NCBI RefSeq assembly: GCF_900111985.1
Contig: NZ_FOKI01000014.1
Coordinates: 1 to 64,000 of the forward strand
From: Clostridium frigidicarnis
GTDB taxonomy: Bacteria > Bacillota > Clostridia > Clostridiales > Clostridiaceae
DNA: 64,000 nt
Direction of reading: 5' to 3'
Shown here: one piece after another, positions 53,295 through 62,448 of the stretch
Numbering within the stretch: position 1 is the first letter of the stretch
How the letters are laid out: the number at the start of each line of letters is the position of its first letter
Translations under genes and position numbers: made by a program
The notes under the pieces: model-generated
The model's input: only the letters and a program-made list of their open reading frames with translations
What the model was told of the DNA's origin: nothing
Database searches by the model: none

Positions 53295-54251
53295 TTATTT
53301 AATATCTAATTTTTTTCTAAGTTTATCTAATATATCTGTTGTCATGTTCTCTAAGTTATACTTGTTTTCAAATCCCCATTCTTCTCTTGCACAAGTATCA
53401 TCTATTGAGTCTGGCCATGTATTTGCTATCCCCTGTCTAACTGGGTCAACCTCATAAGTCATCTCAAAGCTGCTTATATGTTTTTTAATTTCAGCTGCTA
53501 TTTGAGATGGTTCAAAACTCATAGCTGTTATATTAAATGCATTTCTGTGTATTAATTTTTCTGGATTTGATTCCATTAACTTTACAACTGCATTTAATGC
53601 ATCTGGCATATACATCATATCCATGTATGTTCCTTCTGCTATATAAGAATTATATTTTCCTTCTTGTAATGCTTTATAGTAAATATCAACTGCATAGTCA
53701 GTTGTTCCTCCTCCTGGAGGTGCTACATAAGAAATAAGTCCTGGGAATCTAACTCCTCTTGTATCAACACCAAACTTTTTATGATAATAATCACAAAGTA
53801 GTTCTCCTGAAACTTTTGTAACCCCATACATAGTTTCTGGTCTTTGTATTGTATCTTGTGGTGTTTTAGCTTTTGGAGTAGTTGATCCAAACGCACCTAT
53901 TGAACTTGGAGTAAAGAAAGAACATTTATTTTCTCTTGCAACTTCTAACGCATTAAATAATCCTCCCATATTTAATTCCCAAGCTAATGCTGGTTTTGCT
54001 TCCGCCACAGCTGATAACAAGGCAGCCATGTGAACTATGGTATCACATTTATATTTTTTAGCTATTTCACCCATTTTCTTAGCATCTAATACATCTAATA
54101 TTTCAAAAGGTCCACCCTCTATAACTTTTGATCCTTCTACTTTTCTTATATCTGTTCCTACTATATTATCAGCACCATATATTTTTCTTAAATGTGGTAC
54201 TAATTCTGATCCTATTTGTCCAAGACAACCAGTAACTAATATCTTTTTCAT
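53295..54251 (-). CDS. tdh: L-threonine 3-dehydrogenase, short-chain type
   Basis: A 318-residue NAD-dependent epimerase-like (extended SDR) protein with Rossmann motif GCLGQIGSEL and the YxxxK catalytic pair (MYGVTKVSGELL). SDR-type threonine dehydrogenases oxidise L-Thr to 2-amino-3-ketobutyrate. The assignment as threonine dehydrogenase, and not a sugar epimerase, rests on its length, the start MKKILVTGCLGQIGSELVPH and the immediate upstream kbl gene, which uses the product. A ribosome site (AGGGGG) precedes the ATG. It lies 30 bp after kbl. Confidence 0.93.
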   Translation of the reverse strand: MKKILVTGCLGQIGSELVPHLRKIYGADNIVGTDIRKVEGSKVIEGGPFEILDVLDAKKMGEIAKKYKCDTIVHMAALLSAVAEAKPALAWELNMGGLFNALEVARENKCSFFTPSSIGAFGSTTPKAKTPQDTIQRPETMYGVTKVSGELLCDYYHKKFGVDTRGVRFPGLISYVAPPGGGTTDYAVDIYYKALQEGKYNSYIAEGTYMDMMYMPDALNAVVKLMESNPEKLIHRNAFNITAMSFEPSQIAAEIKKHISSFEMTYEVDPVRQGIANTWPDSIDDTCAREEWGFENKYNLENMTTDILDKLRKKLDIK

Positions 54252-54281
54252 AATTTTGCCCCCTATTTATTTAAGTTATTT

Positions 54282-55472
54282 TTAAATTATGCCTAATTCT
54301 TTACCTATTTTTTCATATATTGATAAAGCTTTATCTAGCATTTCTTTTGTATGAGCTGCTGTAGGCATATTTCTAACTCTTCCTGTTCCTAATGGCACTG
54401 TCGGGAACACTATTGATTTTGCATATACCCCTTCTTCATATAATCTTTTGCTAAACTTTTGAGTTAAATTTTCATCACCAATTATACAAGGGGTTATTGG
54501 TGTTTCACTATGTCCTATATCAAAACCTAATCCTTTTAAACCTTTTTTAAGATATCTTCCATTTTCCCATACCTTTTCAACTATTTCTGGACTTTTAGTC
54601 ATAATATCAAATGCTTCTATACATGCTGCTGAAGCTGCTGGTGTTAATGATGTAGAAAATAAGAATGGTCTTGCTCTAACTTTTAACCAATCTATTAAAT
54701 CCTTAGAACCAGCAACATATCCACCTACAACACCTATTGCTTTTGAAAGAGTACCTATTTGGAAATCAACCTTATCAGATAATCCAAAATGTTTAACTGT
54801 TCCTGCTCCATTTCCCATAACACCTGATCCATGTGCATCATCTATATAAGTTATTAAGTCAAATTCTTCAGCAACTTTTACCATACCTGGCAAGTCAACA
54901 ACATCACCATCCATAGAGAATACTCCATCACTTATAACCATTATTTTTTCATAAAGGCCGCTTTCCTTAGCTTCCTTAGCTCTAGCTCTTAAATCATTCA
55001 TATCATTATGTTTATATCTTAATATTTTTGCTCCTGATAATTTACATCCATCTATTATAGATGCATGATTAAGTGCATCTGATAATATAGCATCTTTTTT
55101 ATTCATTACAGCTTGTATAGCTCCAGCATTACAATTAAATCCTGATTGAAATGCTATTGCTGATTCTGTATGCTTAAATTCAGCTATTCTTTTTTCAAGT
55201 TGTCTATGTATCTCTAATGTACCATTGATAGTTCTTACTGCACCTGCACCTACTCCATATTTTTTAGTTGCCTCTATAGATTTTTCTATCATTGCATTAT
55301 TAGTTGCAAATCCCAAGTAATTATTTGATGATAAATTCACTAATTCTTTTCCATCTATTTTTATTATTGCTCCGTTAGCACCTTCTAATATATTTATTTC
55401 ATTGTATAAGCCCTTTGATTTTAAATCATCTAAATTTTGTTTTAAAAAACTTGATAAAGCTTTACTTCCCAT
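54282..55472 (-). CDS. kbl: Glycine C-acetyltransferase (2-amino-3-ketobutyrate CoA ligase)
   Basis: A 396-residue PLP enzyme of the alpha-oxoamine synthase family. The PLP lysine is in [16 protein letters not shown], with [10 protein letters not shown] and the start-side LSSNNYLGF. It converts 2-amino-3-ketobutyrate and CoA to glycine and acetyl-CoA. With tdh it forms a two-step threonine degradation operon. A strong AGGGGG site lies before the ATG. Related 8-amino-7-oxononanoate synthase (BioF) is possible on sequence alone, but the tdh neighbour settles it. Confidence 0.95.
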   Translation of the reverse strand: MGSKALSSFLKQNLDDLKSKGLYNEINILEGANGAIIKIDGKELVNLSSNNYLGFATNNAMIEKSIEATKKYGVGAGAVRTINGTLEIHRQLEKRIAEFKHTESAIAFQSGFNCNAGAIQAVMNKKDAILSDALNHASIIDGCKLSGAKILRYKHNDMNDLRARAKEAKESGLYEKIMVISDGVFSMDGDVVDLPGMVKVAEEFDLITYIDDAHGSGVMGNGAGTVKHFGLSDKVDFQIGTLSKAIGVVGGYVAGSKDLIDWLKVRARPFLFSTSLTPAASAACIEAFDIMTKSPEIVEKVWENGRYLKKGLKGLGFDIGHSETPITPCIIGDENLTQKFSKRLYEEGVYAKSIVFPTVPLGTGRVRNMPTAAHTKEMLDKALSIYEKIGKELGII

Positions 55473-55752
55473 AACTTTAACCCCCTAATTAATTTATATT
55501 TACTTACAATTGTTTTTGAATTGCAAACATTTATTGAAAATTGTGTTTAAATTCATTATATCAGACCCATTTTATAATTGTTAAGTTCTACGATTCTGAA
55601 TTTTCTTTATTTTATTAATGTTTACAATGTTTTCCTCCTTATATCTCTTTATCTTGTATTTTCTGAAAATTTAGATAGTTTTTTTCTATATTTACTATTA
55701 GTTTTTTTTATATATAAAACTTTGGATTAATTCACAAATTAATAATCACTTT

Positions 55753-55913
55753 AGGCACATTCAAAAAAATAACAAGTCAGTATGCTAGTCTATTTTGTGG
55801 CATACTTCGTCAGCGATATCAGCCCATAGTCTATGCTATGAACTGATATCACCTTCTTGTCTGACACAAAATATACATGGCATCTTGGACTTGTTATTTT
55901 CTTTCATGTGCCT
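55753..55913. repeat. R1 repeat copy H (full length, opposite orientation)
   Basis: A 161-bp copy inverted relative to copy F: AGGCACATTCAAAAAAATAA at the left, CTTTCATGTGCCT at the right. Inner blocks are nearly identical in reverse complement. It sits in the 659-bp divergent gap between kbl and the symporter (55473-56131). The rest of the gap has AT-rich sequence and a small GAGGT/ACCTC hairpin near 56034-56049, without any gene I can support. Confidence 0.92.
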
Positions 55914-56131
55914 TAGTTTTGCCTATAGTACTTTAAAACTTTGCACCTAATGTACTAATAAATCTTATTTTTCTATATTCTCTATTGATTTTTTCAGGAT
56001 CTTAACTTACAATGTATTCAAATATCATTTATAGAGGTCCGTTAACCTCATTATTTTTGCACTTTTTTGTTCGTCATAAACAAACACATGTACAAATAAC
56101 AAGAAAAATTATACAACAGGGAGGATTAAAC

Positions 56132-57289
56132 ATGAAAAAACTTGGACTAATTTACAAATTAATAATCGCTATAATTTTAGGTATCTTACTTGGAACTTTT
56201 GCACCTAAAATAATAGTACAAATTTTAAGTACTTTTAACTCAATCTTTGGAAACTTCCTATCATTCTCAATACCATTAATAATAATTGGCTTTATTGTAT
56301 GTGGTATTGCTGATCTAGGAAATACTGCGGGAAAGCTTTTAGGTATTACTACTGGAATTGCTTATTTTTCAACACTAGTTGCTGGCCTTATTGCATATCT
56401 AGTTTCCTCTAATTTATTTCCTAAGTTTATAAATTCTGCATTAATAGCTACAACTTCAAATCCAGAAGAAAGTTTACTTGAGCCGTTATTTAAAATTGAA
56501 ATGCCACCTTTAATGGACATAACTTCAGCACTTATACTTGCTTTTTTACTTGGTCTTGGTATCGCATCCATTAAAGGAAAAACTCTTTATAACATGGCAT
56601 CGGACTTTCAACAAATAATGCAAAATACAATAGCAAAATTTATTATTCCATTACTTCCTATTCATATACTTGGTATATTTGCAAATATGACTTATAGTGG
56701 ACAAATTGTTAGTATACTATCTGTATTTTGGAAGGTATTTTTAATAATTTTAGTTATACATTTTTTAATAATTATTTTGCAGTTTGCAGTTGCCTCAATA
56801 ATTAGTCATAAAAATCTTATTACACTACTTAAAAATCAAATTCCTGGATATTTAACTGCTATAGGAACTCAATCATCAACAGCTACAATACCTATAAACT
56901 TACAATGTGCTGAAAAAAACAAGGTTTCTAAAGGAATTAGAGATTTTGTAGTACCTCTATGTGCCACAATTCATTTATCTGGAAGCACAATATCACTAAC
57001 TTGTCTTTCAATAGCAATAATGCTTATGAATGATATGCCTTTTACTTTTCCTAAAATTTTTGGATTTATTGCTATGTTAGGTGTTACTATGATAGCTGCA
57101 CCTGGAGTACCAGGTGGTGCTGTAATGGCTGCCTTAGGTGTATTGCAGTCAATTTTAGGTTTCAATGAAGCCTTGCTTGCTTTAATGATAGCCCTTTATG
57201 TAACTCAAGATAGTTTTGGTACTGCTTGTAATATATCTGGTGACAATGCTATAGCACTAATTGTAGATTCAATTAACAAAAAAATTTAA
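56132..57289 (+). CDS. Sodium/dicarboxylate (DAACS) family symporter
   Basis: A 385-residue membrane transporter with about eight spans and two hairpin-loop motifs of the SDF family (TAIGTQSSTATIPIN for the first hairpin, DSFGTACNISGDNAIA for the substrate-binding end). Family members take up glutamate, dicarboxylates or serine/threonine with Na+ or H+. Being divergent from the tdh-kbl threonine operon makes an amino acid such as threonine or serine plausible (inference). The frame is open 40 codons upstream, but the ATG at 56132 follows GGGAGG by 7 nt. Confidence 0.92.
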   Translation: MKKLGLIYKLIIAIILGILLGTFAPKIIVQILSTFNSIFGNFLSFSIPLIIIGFIVCGIADLGNTAGKLLGITTGIAYFSTLVAGLIAYLVSSNLFPKFINSALIATTSNPEESLLEPLFKIEMPPLMDITSALILAFLLGLGIASIKGKTLYNMASDFQQIMQNTIAKFIIPLLPIHILGIFANMTYSGQIVSILSVFWKVFLIILVIHFLIIILQFAVASIISHKNLITLLKNQIPGYLTAIGTQSSTATIPINLQCAEKNKVSKGIRDFVVPLCATIHLSGSTISLTCLSIAIMLMNDMPFTFPKIFGFIAMLGVTMIAAPGVPGGAVMAALGVLQSILGFNEALLALMIALYVTQDSFGTACNISGDNAIALIVDSINKKI

Positions 57290-57403
57290 TATATGTTCTA
57301 AAAAAGTTTATTGATTTTAATTTCAACTAGATTTTAGTAATTCATAACAAGATAACTTAACAAATTATTAATTTTGCTACTTAGAACTCATATATACAAA
57401 AAT

Positions 57404-57481
57404 ATAACTCTTAATCTGCATATATTTTACAAATTTCTCAAAGTTGTGATATTATATATTTATATGCTTATTAAGAGTTAT
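57404..57481. promoter_or_regulatory. 12-bp inverted repeat flanking the putative MATE promoter region
   Basis: ATAACTCTTAAT (57404-57415) and ATTAAGAGTTAT (57470-57481) are perfect inverted copies 54 bp apart, ending 22 bp before the MATE start codon. The sequence between them holds -10-like TATTAT/TATATT words. This could be a two-site operator or a hairpin in the leader. Confidence 0.35.
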
Positions 57482-57503
57482 TTTAGTCTACAGGAGGAGA
57501 TTT

Positions 57504-58856
57504 ATGAGGTTACATAAAGAAACAGTTGAAGATGTTCTTAAACTTGCCTTACCAGCAATAGGCGAAATGGTTCTCTATATGATGATAGGTGTGTTTGATA
57601 CTATGATGGTTGGTAAGTATGGAGGCAATTTAGCAGTAAGTAGTGTTGGTTTAAGTACCGAAATTATATACACCTTTGCAAATATTTTAATTGCTGTTGG
57701 TGTTTCAGTAGGTATAACCTCGTTAGTTGCTAGAAAAATTGGTTCTAAAAATTATGAATTAGCGGAGGAATACGCAACCTTAGGATTTTGTGCAACAATG
57801 ATTATTTCTTTGCTCTTTTCTTTGTTTATACTATTATTTAGTTCATCTATTCTTAGATTAGCTGGCGCAGAAGAAAATGTAATTAATATGGCTTCCCCGT
57901 ATATGAAGATAGCTTCTATAGGTATATTTTTTAATATGCTTATGAATTCTTTAAATGCAATGCTTAGAGGATTTGGAAATACAAAGACACCATTATTTGC
58001 ATCTGCAATGATAAATGTAATTAATATTTGTTTAGATTTTTTACTTATATTTGGGAAATTTGGTTTTCCAGAACTTGGTGTGAGAGGTGCAGCTATAGCA
58101 ACATCTATAGCTCAAGTAAGCGGTTTTGGTTTCATTTGTTATTATGTAGCCTATAAATCTAAAATAAAAATAAATTTCAAATATATACGTGATTTCAAAT
58201 TTCAAATGCTTAAAGATTTGTTAAAGTTAAGTGTTCCTTCATCTATGCAAGAGGCAGCTTTTAGCATAAGTAGACTTATAAGTAATTTTCTTATAATATC
58301 TCTAGGAACAATTCAGTTTGCCGCAAACCAAATTACCACTACAATAGAATCTATAAGTTTTATGCCTGGATGGGGCGTTGCCATAGCAGCTACAACTTTG
58401 GTTGGCCATAAAGTTGGTGAAAAAAATTATGAAAAAGCTAAAGACTATGCCCATACATCAATAGTTTTAGGTTCTGGAATAATGCTTGTATGTTCTTTTT
58501 TATTTATTATAATGCCCAAATTATTAATTAACCTCTTTATAACTAGCTCTGAAGTTGATGTTATAAATTTAGGGTCAATATGCTTAATGATAGCAGCTAT
58601 AGAACAACCTTTTATGGGAATATCAATGATAGCTGGTGGTGCTTTAAAAGGTGCTGGTAACGTAAAAACTCCTTTTATTGTATCATTTATTTCTAGTTGG
58701 GTTTTAAGACTTCCTTTTATGATTTATTTTGTGTATTTCTTAAAATTATCTGTGATATATGTATGGATGATCACTACTATACAATGGATATTTGATGGAC
58801 TTCTTATATATTACTTATTCAAAAAATATTTTAACAAATTGAAAACTACTGTTTAA
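57504..58856 (+). CDS. MATE family multidrug/cation efflux protein (NorM-like)
   Basis: A 450-residue MATE transporter with twelve predicted spans in two halves. The N-terminal half starts with LALPAIGEMVLYMMIGVFDT and ends with AMLRGFGNTKTPLF; the C-terminal half repeats the pattern (GGALKGAGNVKTPFI). The GNTKTP/GNVKTP pair at the end of each half is a typical MATE feature. It exports cationic compounds using Na+ or H+. A good AGGAGG site precedes the ATG. A second, different MATE gene begins at the right edge of the window. Confidence 0.95.
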   Translation: MRLHKETVEDVLKLALPAIGEMVLYMMIGVFDTMMVGKYGGNLAVSSVGLSTEIIYTFANILIAVGVSVGITSLVARKIGSKNYELAEEYATLGFCATMIISLLFSLFILLFSSSILRLAGAEENVINMASPYMKIASIGIFFNMLMNSLNAMLRGFGNTKTPLFASAMINVINICLDFLLIFGKFGFPELGVRGAAIATSIAQVSGFGFICYYVAYKSKIKINFKYIRDFKFQMLKDLLKLSVPSSMQEAAFSISRLISNFLIISLGTIQFAANQITTTIESISFMPGWGVAIAATTLVGHKVGEKNYEKAKDYAHTSIVLGSGIMLVCSFLFIIMPKLLINLFITSSEVDVINLGSICLMIAAIEQPFMGISMIAGGALKGAGNVKTPFIVSFISSWVLRLPFMIYFVYFLKLSVIYVWMITTIQWIFDGLLIYYLFKKYFNKLKTTV

Positions 58857-58860
58857 GTAC

Positions 58861-59066
58861 AAAAGGCTACGCCCTTTTTTAAATTGACAATTGAGAATTG
58901 AGAATTGACGATTATTGTTGGAAGTCATGGACTTCCTAAATATAAAGTTGAAGATTTATCCTTCACTCTCAACTCACAACCTTCAATTATCAAGTAAAAA
59001 ATCTATGTATTTTAATAGTTATCAAAGTTATCCACAGATTCGAAATTTTATAATATCCTATAAAAT
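58861..59066. repeat. R2-family repeat
   Basis: Begins AAAAGGCTACGCCCTTTTTT, has TTGACAATTGAGAATTGAGA and its inverse, the GGAAGTC ATG GACTTCC hairpin, and the closing module ATAGTTATCAAAG with a perfect TTATCCACA (59028-59036). It lies directly after the MATE stop codon. Confidence 0.88.
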
Positions 59067-59104
59067 AAAAAAGTTGTTTGGTATTAAACCAAACAACTTT
59101 TTTA
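59067..59104. terminator. bidirectional terminator between the MATE gene and the small glycine-zipper gene
   Basis: AAAAAAGTTGTTTGG (59067-59081) pairs with CCAAACAACTTTTTT (about 59089-59103). It lies between convergent genes with T-runs usable on both strands. Confidence 0.9.
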
Positions 59105-59126
59105 CTACAATGATATAGGACAACTG

Positions 59127-59303
59127 TTATTTAAACAATCCGATTGTACCCCCAATAACAATTCCTACACACGCCCCCAATGTCATACCGAGGGATATAT
59201 TATCGAAAAACATTCCTACTAATATTCCTATACCTGATCCAAATGCTATACCTAAGCATACTTCTTTAGTGTTATCTCTTTTTAAATCAGCATGTTTTTC
59301 CAT
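59127..59303 (-). CDS. 58-residue glycine-zipper membrane protein, unknown function
   Basis: A 58-residue ORF beginning MEKHADLKRDNTKEV. Two hydrophobic segments rich in spaced glycines follow (about 16-32, GIAFGSGIGILVGMFF, and 38-55, LGACVGIVIGGTIGLF), the pattern of glycine-zipper proteins. It lies 51 bp downstream of the ABC permease gene on the same strand and may belong to that operon. The ATG has only a weak ribosome site; the strong AGGGGGG lies about 40 nt upstream, in front of a three-codon frame (ATG AGG GCT TGA). Function unknown. Confidence 0.65.
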   Translation of the reverse strand: MEKHADLKRDNTKEVCLGIAFGSGIGILVGMFFDNISLGMTLGACVGIVIGGTIGLFK

Positions 59304-59354
59304 AAATTCTGAAGGCTAAAATTTCAAGCCCTCATTTCACCCCCCTAATATTTT

Positions 59355-61019
59355 TTATTCTATATCTTCAAAATACTTATTACATTTTAAATTTAAAATG
59401 TAATTTAAAATTAATAACAATCCTAACATTTCAATAAAAAGAATTAATGCTGTTATTGAAAAACTTAGTGATGATTTTATAAAAATAAATATATTTAATC
59501 CCGCGATTATAGCGCATGTAAAGAAGGATATCATAGACCTAAAATTTTGCTTAACTGCCATTTGCTCATTATCCCATTTTAATTTAGGTTTACTCAAATC
59601 TACTAGTATACATATGAAATTAGCTACTAGTCCAGCTATTATAGAAATTACTATAAACACCATAATAAACAGTATGTCCATTTTAATCATAATTAAAGCT
59701 GCTATTAAAAATACTAAAGATACCAAAGATAAAATTCCCCCTGACAACACCTTTGATAAAATTTGATTTTTATAACTTAGAGGAATATATTTCATAAAAA
59801 ACACATTTTCGCCTTCTCTAGATATTGCAGTAGCTGATACCATATTAGAACCTGATATAAAAAACATTACACTTACTACTATTGCCAAAATTGTACCATC
59901 AATATTCAAATTTTTTACTGAATCCATATATGTTGTTAATTCTCCTAAAGCACCTGCCTGAGATACCATTGGAATAATCAAAAATATAGGCCATAAAAAA
60001 GACATAAGTACACAATTTATTAAATAAGCTGGTGTTCTAAATAAAATTTTCAATTCTTTAATTGTATAAGAAAATATAATTGAATTTTTTTTAGTAGCCT
60101 TTGAAAATTCTGAGTTTTTCATGTTAGTTCTTTTTGCAGCTACTTCAGCTCCTCCAAGAGCTCCTTTAAAATATAATGCATTTGCTATAAGAATAAAAAT
60201 CAATACAGCAGCTATAGTAGTTGCTAAAAGAGCTAATATATAATAAAAAGATTTTATTCCTTGTGAATTTATCAATGCTAATGACGAAAATTTTGCTGTT
60301 GGAAAAATAGCCGTTATAGTTGCTACCATTGAATTATTTCCACTAGATATCATTTCTATTAATTTGCTTTGATCTTTAACTATGTTTTGAGAAAATTTTG
60401 ACATTGTTAAACTTATTCCCATTCCTAAAAATACACTTATTATTCCAAATAATGTTCTTAGTTTTTCTTTATGTTTTCCTATATTTGTAAAACTCATTAA
60501 TATAATATTTATAATTGTTGCTATAACAAGTGGAAATATTGGCAAAACTATAAACACTATTATAGATATAAGCCAATATAATGCTCCTGCCTGAGATCTA
60601 ACTCCAAATGTTATTAATGGAATTACTAATATTATTGCTTCTGTCAAATACTCATATATTAAAACCGTTATAAACTTAGATACTGTTATTTCCCAAGGTT
60701 TTAATGGTAATGGGAGTAAATATTCAATGTCCTTTGAAAAATAAAATGTACCCATAACATAAATTATTCCGAATATAAATATAGTAAAAGATACTGCTAT
60801 GGTTATTAATCCTATTATTACTCCTTCTTGTCCTACTTGAGATAATCCATCATACAAAGTACTAACAATGGCTTCCATAGGTGCTGCAAAACACATTATC
60901 ATTACTATTACTAAAGCTACAGCGGAAATTATTCCCTTCTTACTATTGCCACCTTTGTTGCCTGAAAAGTTGCTGCCTGATTTTAGTGATATTTTTATTA
61001 ATGCTAATAGCCTACTCAT
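59355..61019 (-). CDS. ABC exporter permease (ABC-2-like, YhaP/ecsB-type large permease)
   Basis: A 554-residue permease with about twelve hydrophobic segments and no periplasmic binding motif. The start (MSRLLALIKISLKSG) overlaps the end of the ATPase gene by 8 bp, so the two proteins are made together. Large permeases of this type (putative ABC exporter family in Firmicutes) export unknown compounds, sometimes peptides or antibiotics. The highly hydrophobic first half ends with LIANALYFKGALGGAEVAAK. The substrate is not known. Confidence 0.87.
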   Translation of the reverse strand: MSRLLALIKISLKSGSNFSGNKGGNSKKGIISAVALVIVMIMCFAAPMEAIVSTLYDGLSQVGQEGVIIGLITIAVSFTIFIFGIIYVMGTFYFSKDIEYLLPLPLKPWEITVSKFITVLIYEYLTEAIILVIPLITFGVRSQAGALYWLISIIVFIVLPIFPLVIATIINIILMSFTNIGKHKEKLRTLFGIISVFLGMGISLTMSKFSQNIVKDQSKLIEMISSGNNSMVATITAIFPTAKFSSLALINSQGIKSFYYILALLATTIAAVLIFILIANALYFKGALGGAEVAAKRTNMKNSEFSKATKKNSIIFSYTIKELKILFRTPAYLINCVLMSFLWPIFLIIPMVSQAGALGELTTYMDSVKNLNIDGTILAIVVSVMFFISGSNMVSATAISREGENVFFMKYIPLSYKNQILSKVLSGGILSLVSLVFLIAALIMIKMDILFIMVFIVISIIAGLVANFICILVDLSKPKLKWDNEQMAVKQNFRSMISFFTCAIIAGLNIFIFIKSSLSFSITALILFIEMLGLLLILNYILNLKCNKYFEDIE

Positions 61020-61734
61020 TATTAGTCATCTCCAAGAACATTTTTTCTAAAGAACTATTATTCTTAAAGTGTTGCTTCATCTCTTCTAATGTGCCACAAA
61101 ATATAATTTTCCCCTTATTTATGATTGCAACCCTATCACAAATTTTTTCAGCAACTTCTAGTACATGTGTTGAGAAAAATACAGTATTACCTTTATCAGC
61201 ATGCTCTCTCATCATTTCTTTAAGTATATAAGATGATTTAGGATCTAACCCTGTTAATGGTTCATCTAAAATCCAAACAGAAGGATCATGTATTAATGCT
61301 CCTATTAATACAATCTTTTGTCTCATACCATGAGAATAACTTTGTATTTTATCTCCCAATGCCTCTGACATCTCTAATTGATTTGCATAATTTTTTATTC
61401 TTTCTTTTCTATCTTCTTCAGAAACCCCATATATGTCTGCTATAAAATTCAAGTATTCTATACCCTTTAATCTTAAAAACATATCTGGACTATCTGATAC
61501 ATATCCAAATTGCTTTTTACTTTCAAGACTATTTTCTAATACATCTATACCATTTATTTCAATAGTTCCTGAATTTTGTTTTGTGATTCCCGTAATCATT
61601 TTTATTGTAGTTGTCTTTCCTGCTCCATTATGTCCGAGGAATCCAAATATCTCACCATCTTTTATATCCAGACTTATATCATCTATAACTTTTTTATCCC
61701 CGTAGGTTTTAGTTATATTTTTTACACAAATCAT
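61012..61734 (-). CDS. ABC transporter ATP-binding protein
   Basis: A 240-residue ATPase of the ABC-2 exporter class: Walker A (GHNGAGKTTTIKMI), signature (SYSHGMRQKIVLIGAL, with SHGM replacing SGGQ, common in this class), Walker B with catalytic Glu (VWILDEPLTGLD) and the H-loop (VFFSTHVLEVAEK). It powers the adjacent permease. The ATG at 61734, 10 codons into the open frame, follows GGTGG. It is first in the two-gene (perhaps three-gene) operon. Confidence 0.95.
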   Translation of the reverse strand: MICVKNITKTYGDKKVIDDISLDIKDGEIFGFLGHNGAGKTTTIKMITGITKQNSGTIEINGIDVLENSLESKKQFGYVSDSPDMFLRLKGIEYLNFIADIYGVSEEDRKERIKNYANQLEMSEALGDKIQSYSHGMRQKIVLIGALIHDPSVWILDEPLTGLDPKSSYILKEMMREHADKGNTVFFSTHVLEVAEKICDRVAIINKGKIIFCGTLEEMKQHFKNNSSLEKMFLEMTNNE

Positions 61735-61899
61735 TCCACCAACCCCTTTATTTAATTTTAACATTTATTTCTTAAGTAATTATTAAGAAACTCTTAAAAA
61801 ATAGCTATAATGTCTTAAAAGATATATTAAGTTGTATTATATGGTTTGTAAAATCACTTTTCAAGCATATATTTGTAATTTAATATAAATTTAAGTAAA

Positions 61900-62430
61900 T
61901 TACATCATCCAAAGATTAACTATACTTACTGCAACTAATATTGCCACTATATCTGCTGTTATTGCAGCCCATAACGTATGTCGAATTTTTTTTATGCCAA
62001 CAGCACCAAAATATACTGTAAGAGTATAAAAAATTGTTTCTGTTGATCCCATTATTATAGATGCTATTAATCCAATTCTGCTGTCTACCCCATATGTTTT
62101 TATTGTTTCCGTAAATACTCCAATTGCACCACTTCCAGATAAGGGCTTTACAATTATTAGTGGCATTATTTCTGGAGGTATTCCTAATTTAGATACAATT
62201 GGATTTAAGAATATAATCATATAATCAAGCAATCCAGATTCCCTAAGAATTTTTATTCCTATTAAAATAGCTAATAAATATGGTAATATTCTAAAGCATA
62301 TGCCCATTCCTTCCTTTGCCCCCTCAACAAAGGCTTCATATATTTTTACCTTTTTTATCATTCCATAAACAATAATCAAAAAAATTATTATTGGTATTAT
62401 AGAAGACATTACATATTTAATTATATCCAT
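61900..62430 (-). CDS. spmB: Spore maturation protein B
   Basis: A 176-residue membrane protein of the Gate (nucleoside-recognition) family: start MDIIKYVMSSIIPIIIFLII, the conserved VKPLSGSGAIGVFTE and STETIFYTLTVYFGAVG, and about five spans. SpmA and SpmB are needed for proper core dehydration and heat resistance of spores; they may form one transporter. It begins 18 bp after spmA, the usual order, with AGGAGG before ATG. Its end lies 165 bp from the ABC ATPase gene. Confidence 0.95.
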   Translation of the reverse strand: MDIIKYVMSSIIPIIIFLIIVYGMIKKVKIYEAFVEGAKEGMGICFRILPYLLAILIGIKILRESGLLDYMIIFLNPIVSKLGIPPEIMPLIIVKPLSGSGAIGVFTETIKTYGVDSRIGLIASIIMGSTETIFYTLTVYFGAVGIKKIRHTLWAAITADIVAILVAVSIVNLWMM

Positions 62431-62448
62431 AGACAGATTCCTCCTTAA

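Noticed and set aside
2347-55913. R1 and R2 repeats as CRISPR arrays
   Set aside because: Copies are far apart, in both orientations, longer than CRISPR repeats, without regular spacers or cas genes.
56034-56049. GAGGT/ACCTC hairpin with a T-rich tail before the symporter gene as a terminator
   Set aside because: Only a 5-bp stem; too weak to call.
56012-56131. Upstream extension of the symporter by 40 codons
   Set aside because: The N-terminus MKKLGLIYK directly follows GGGAGG; the extension has no family similarity.
58915-59118. A 67-codon plus-strand frame
   Set aside because: It lies within an R2 repeat and the following terminator and has no convincing ribosome site.
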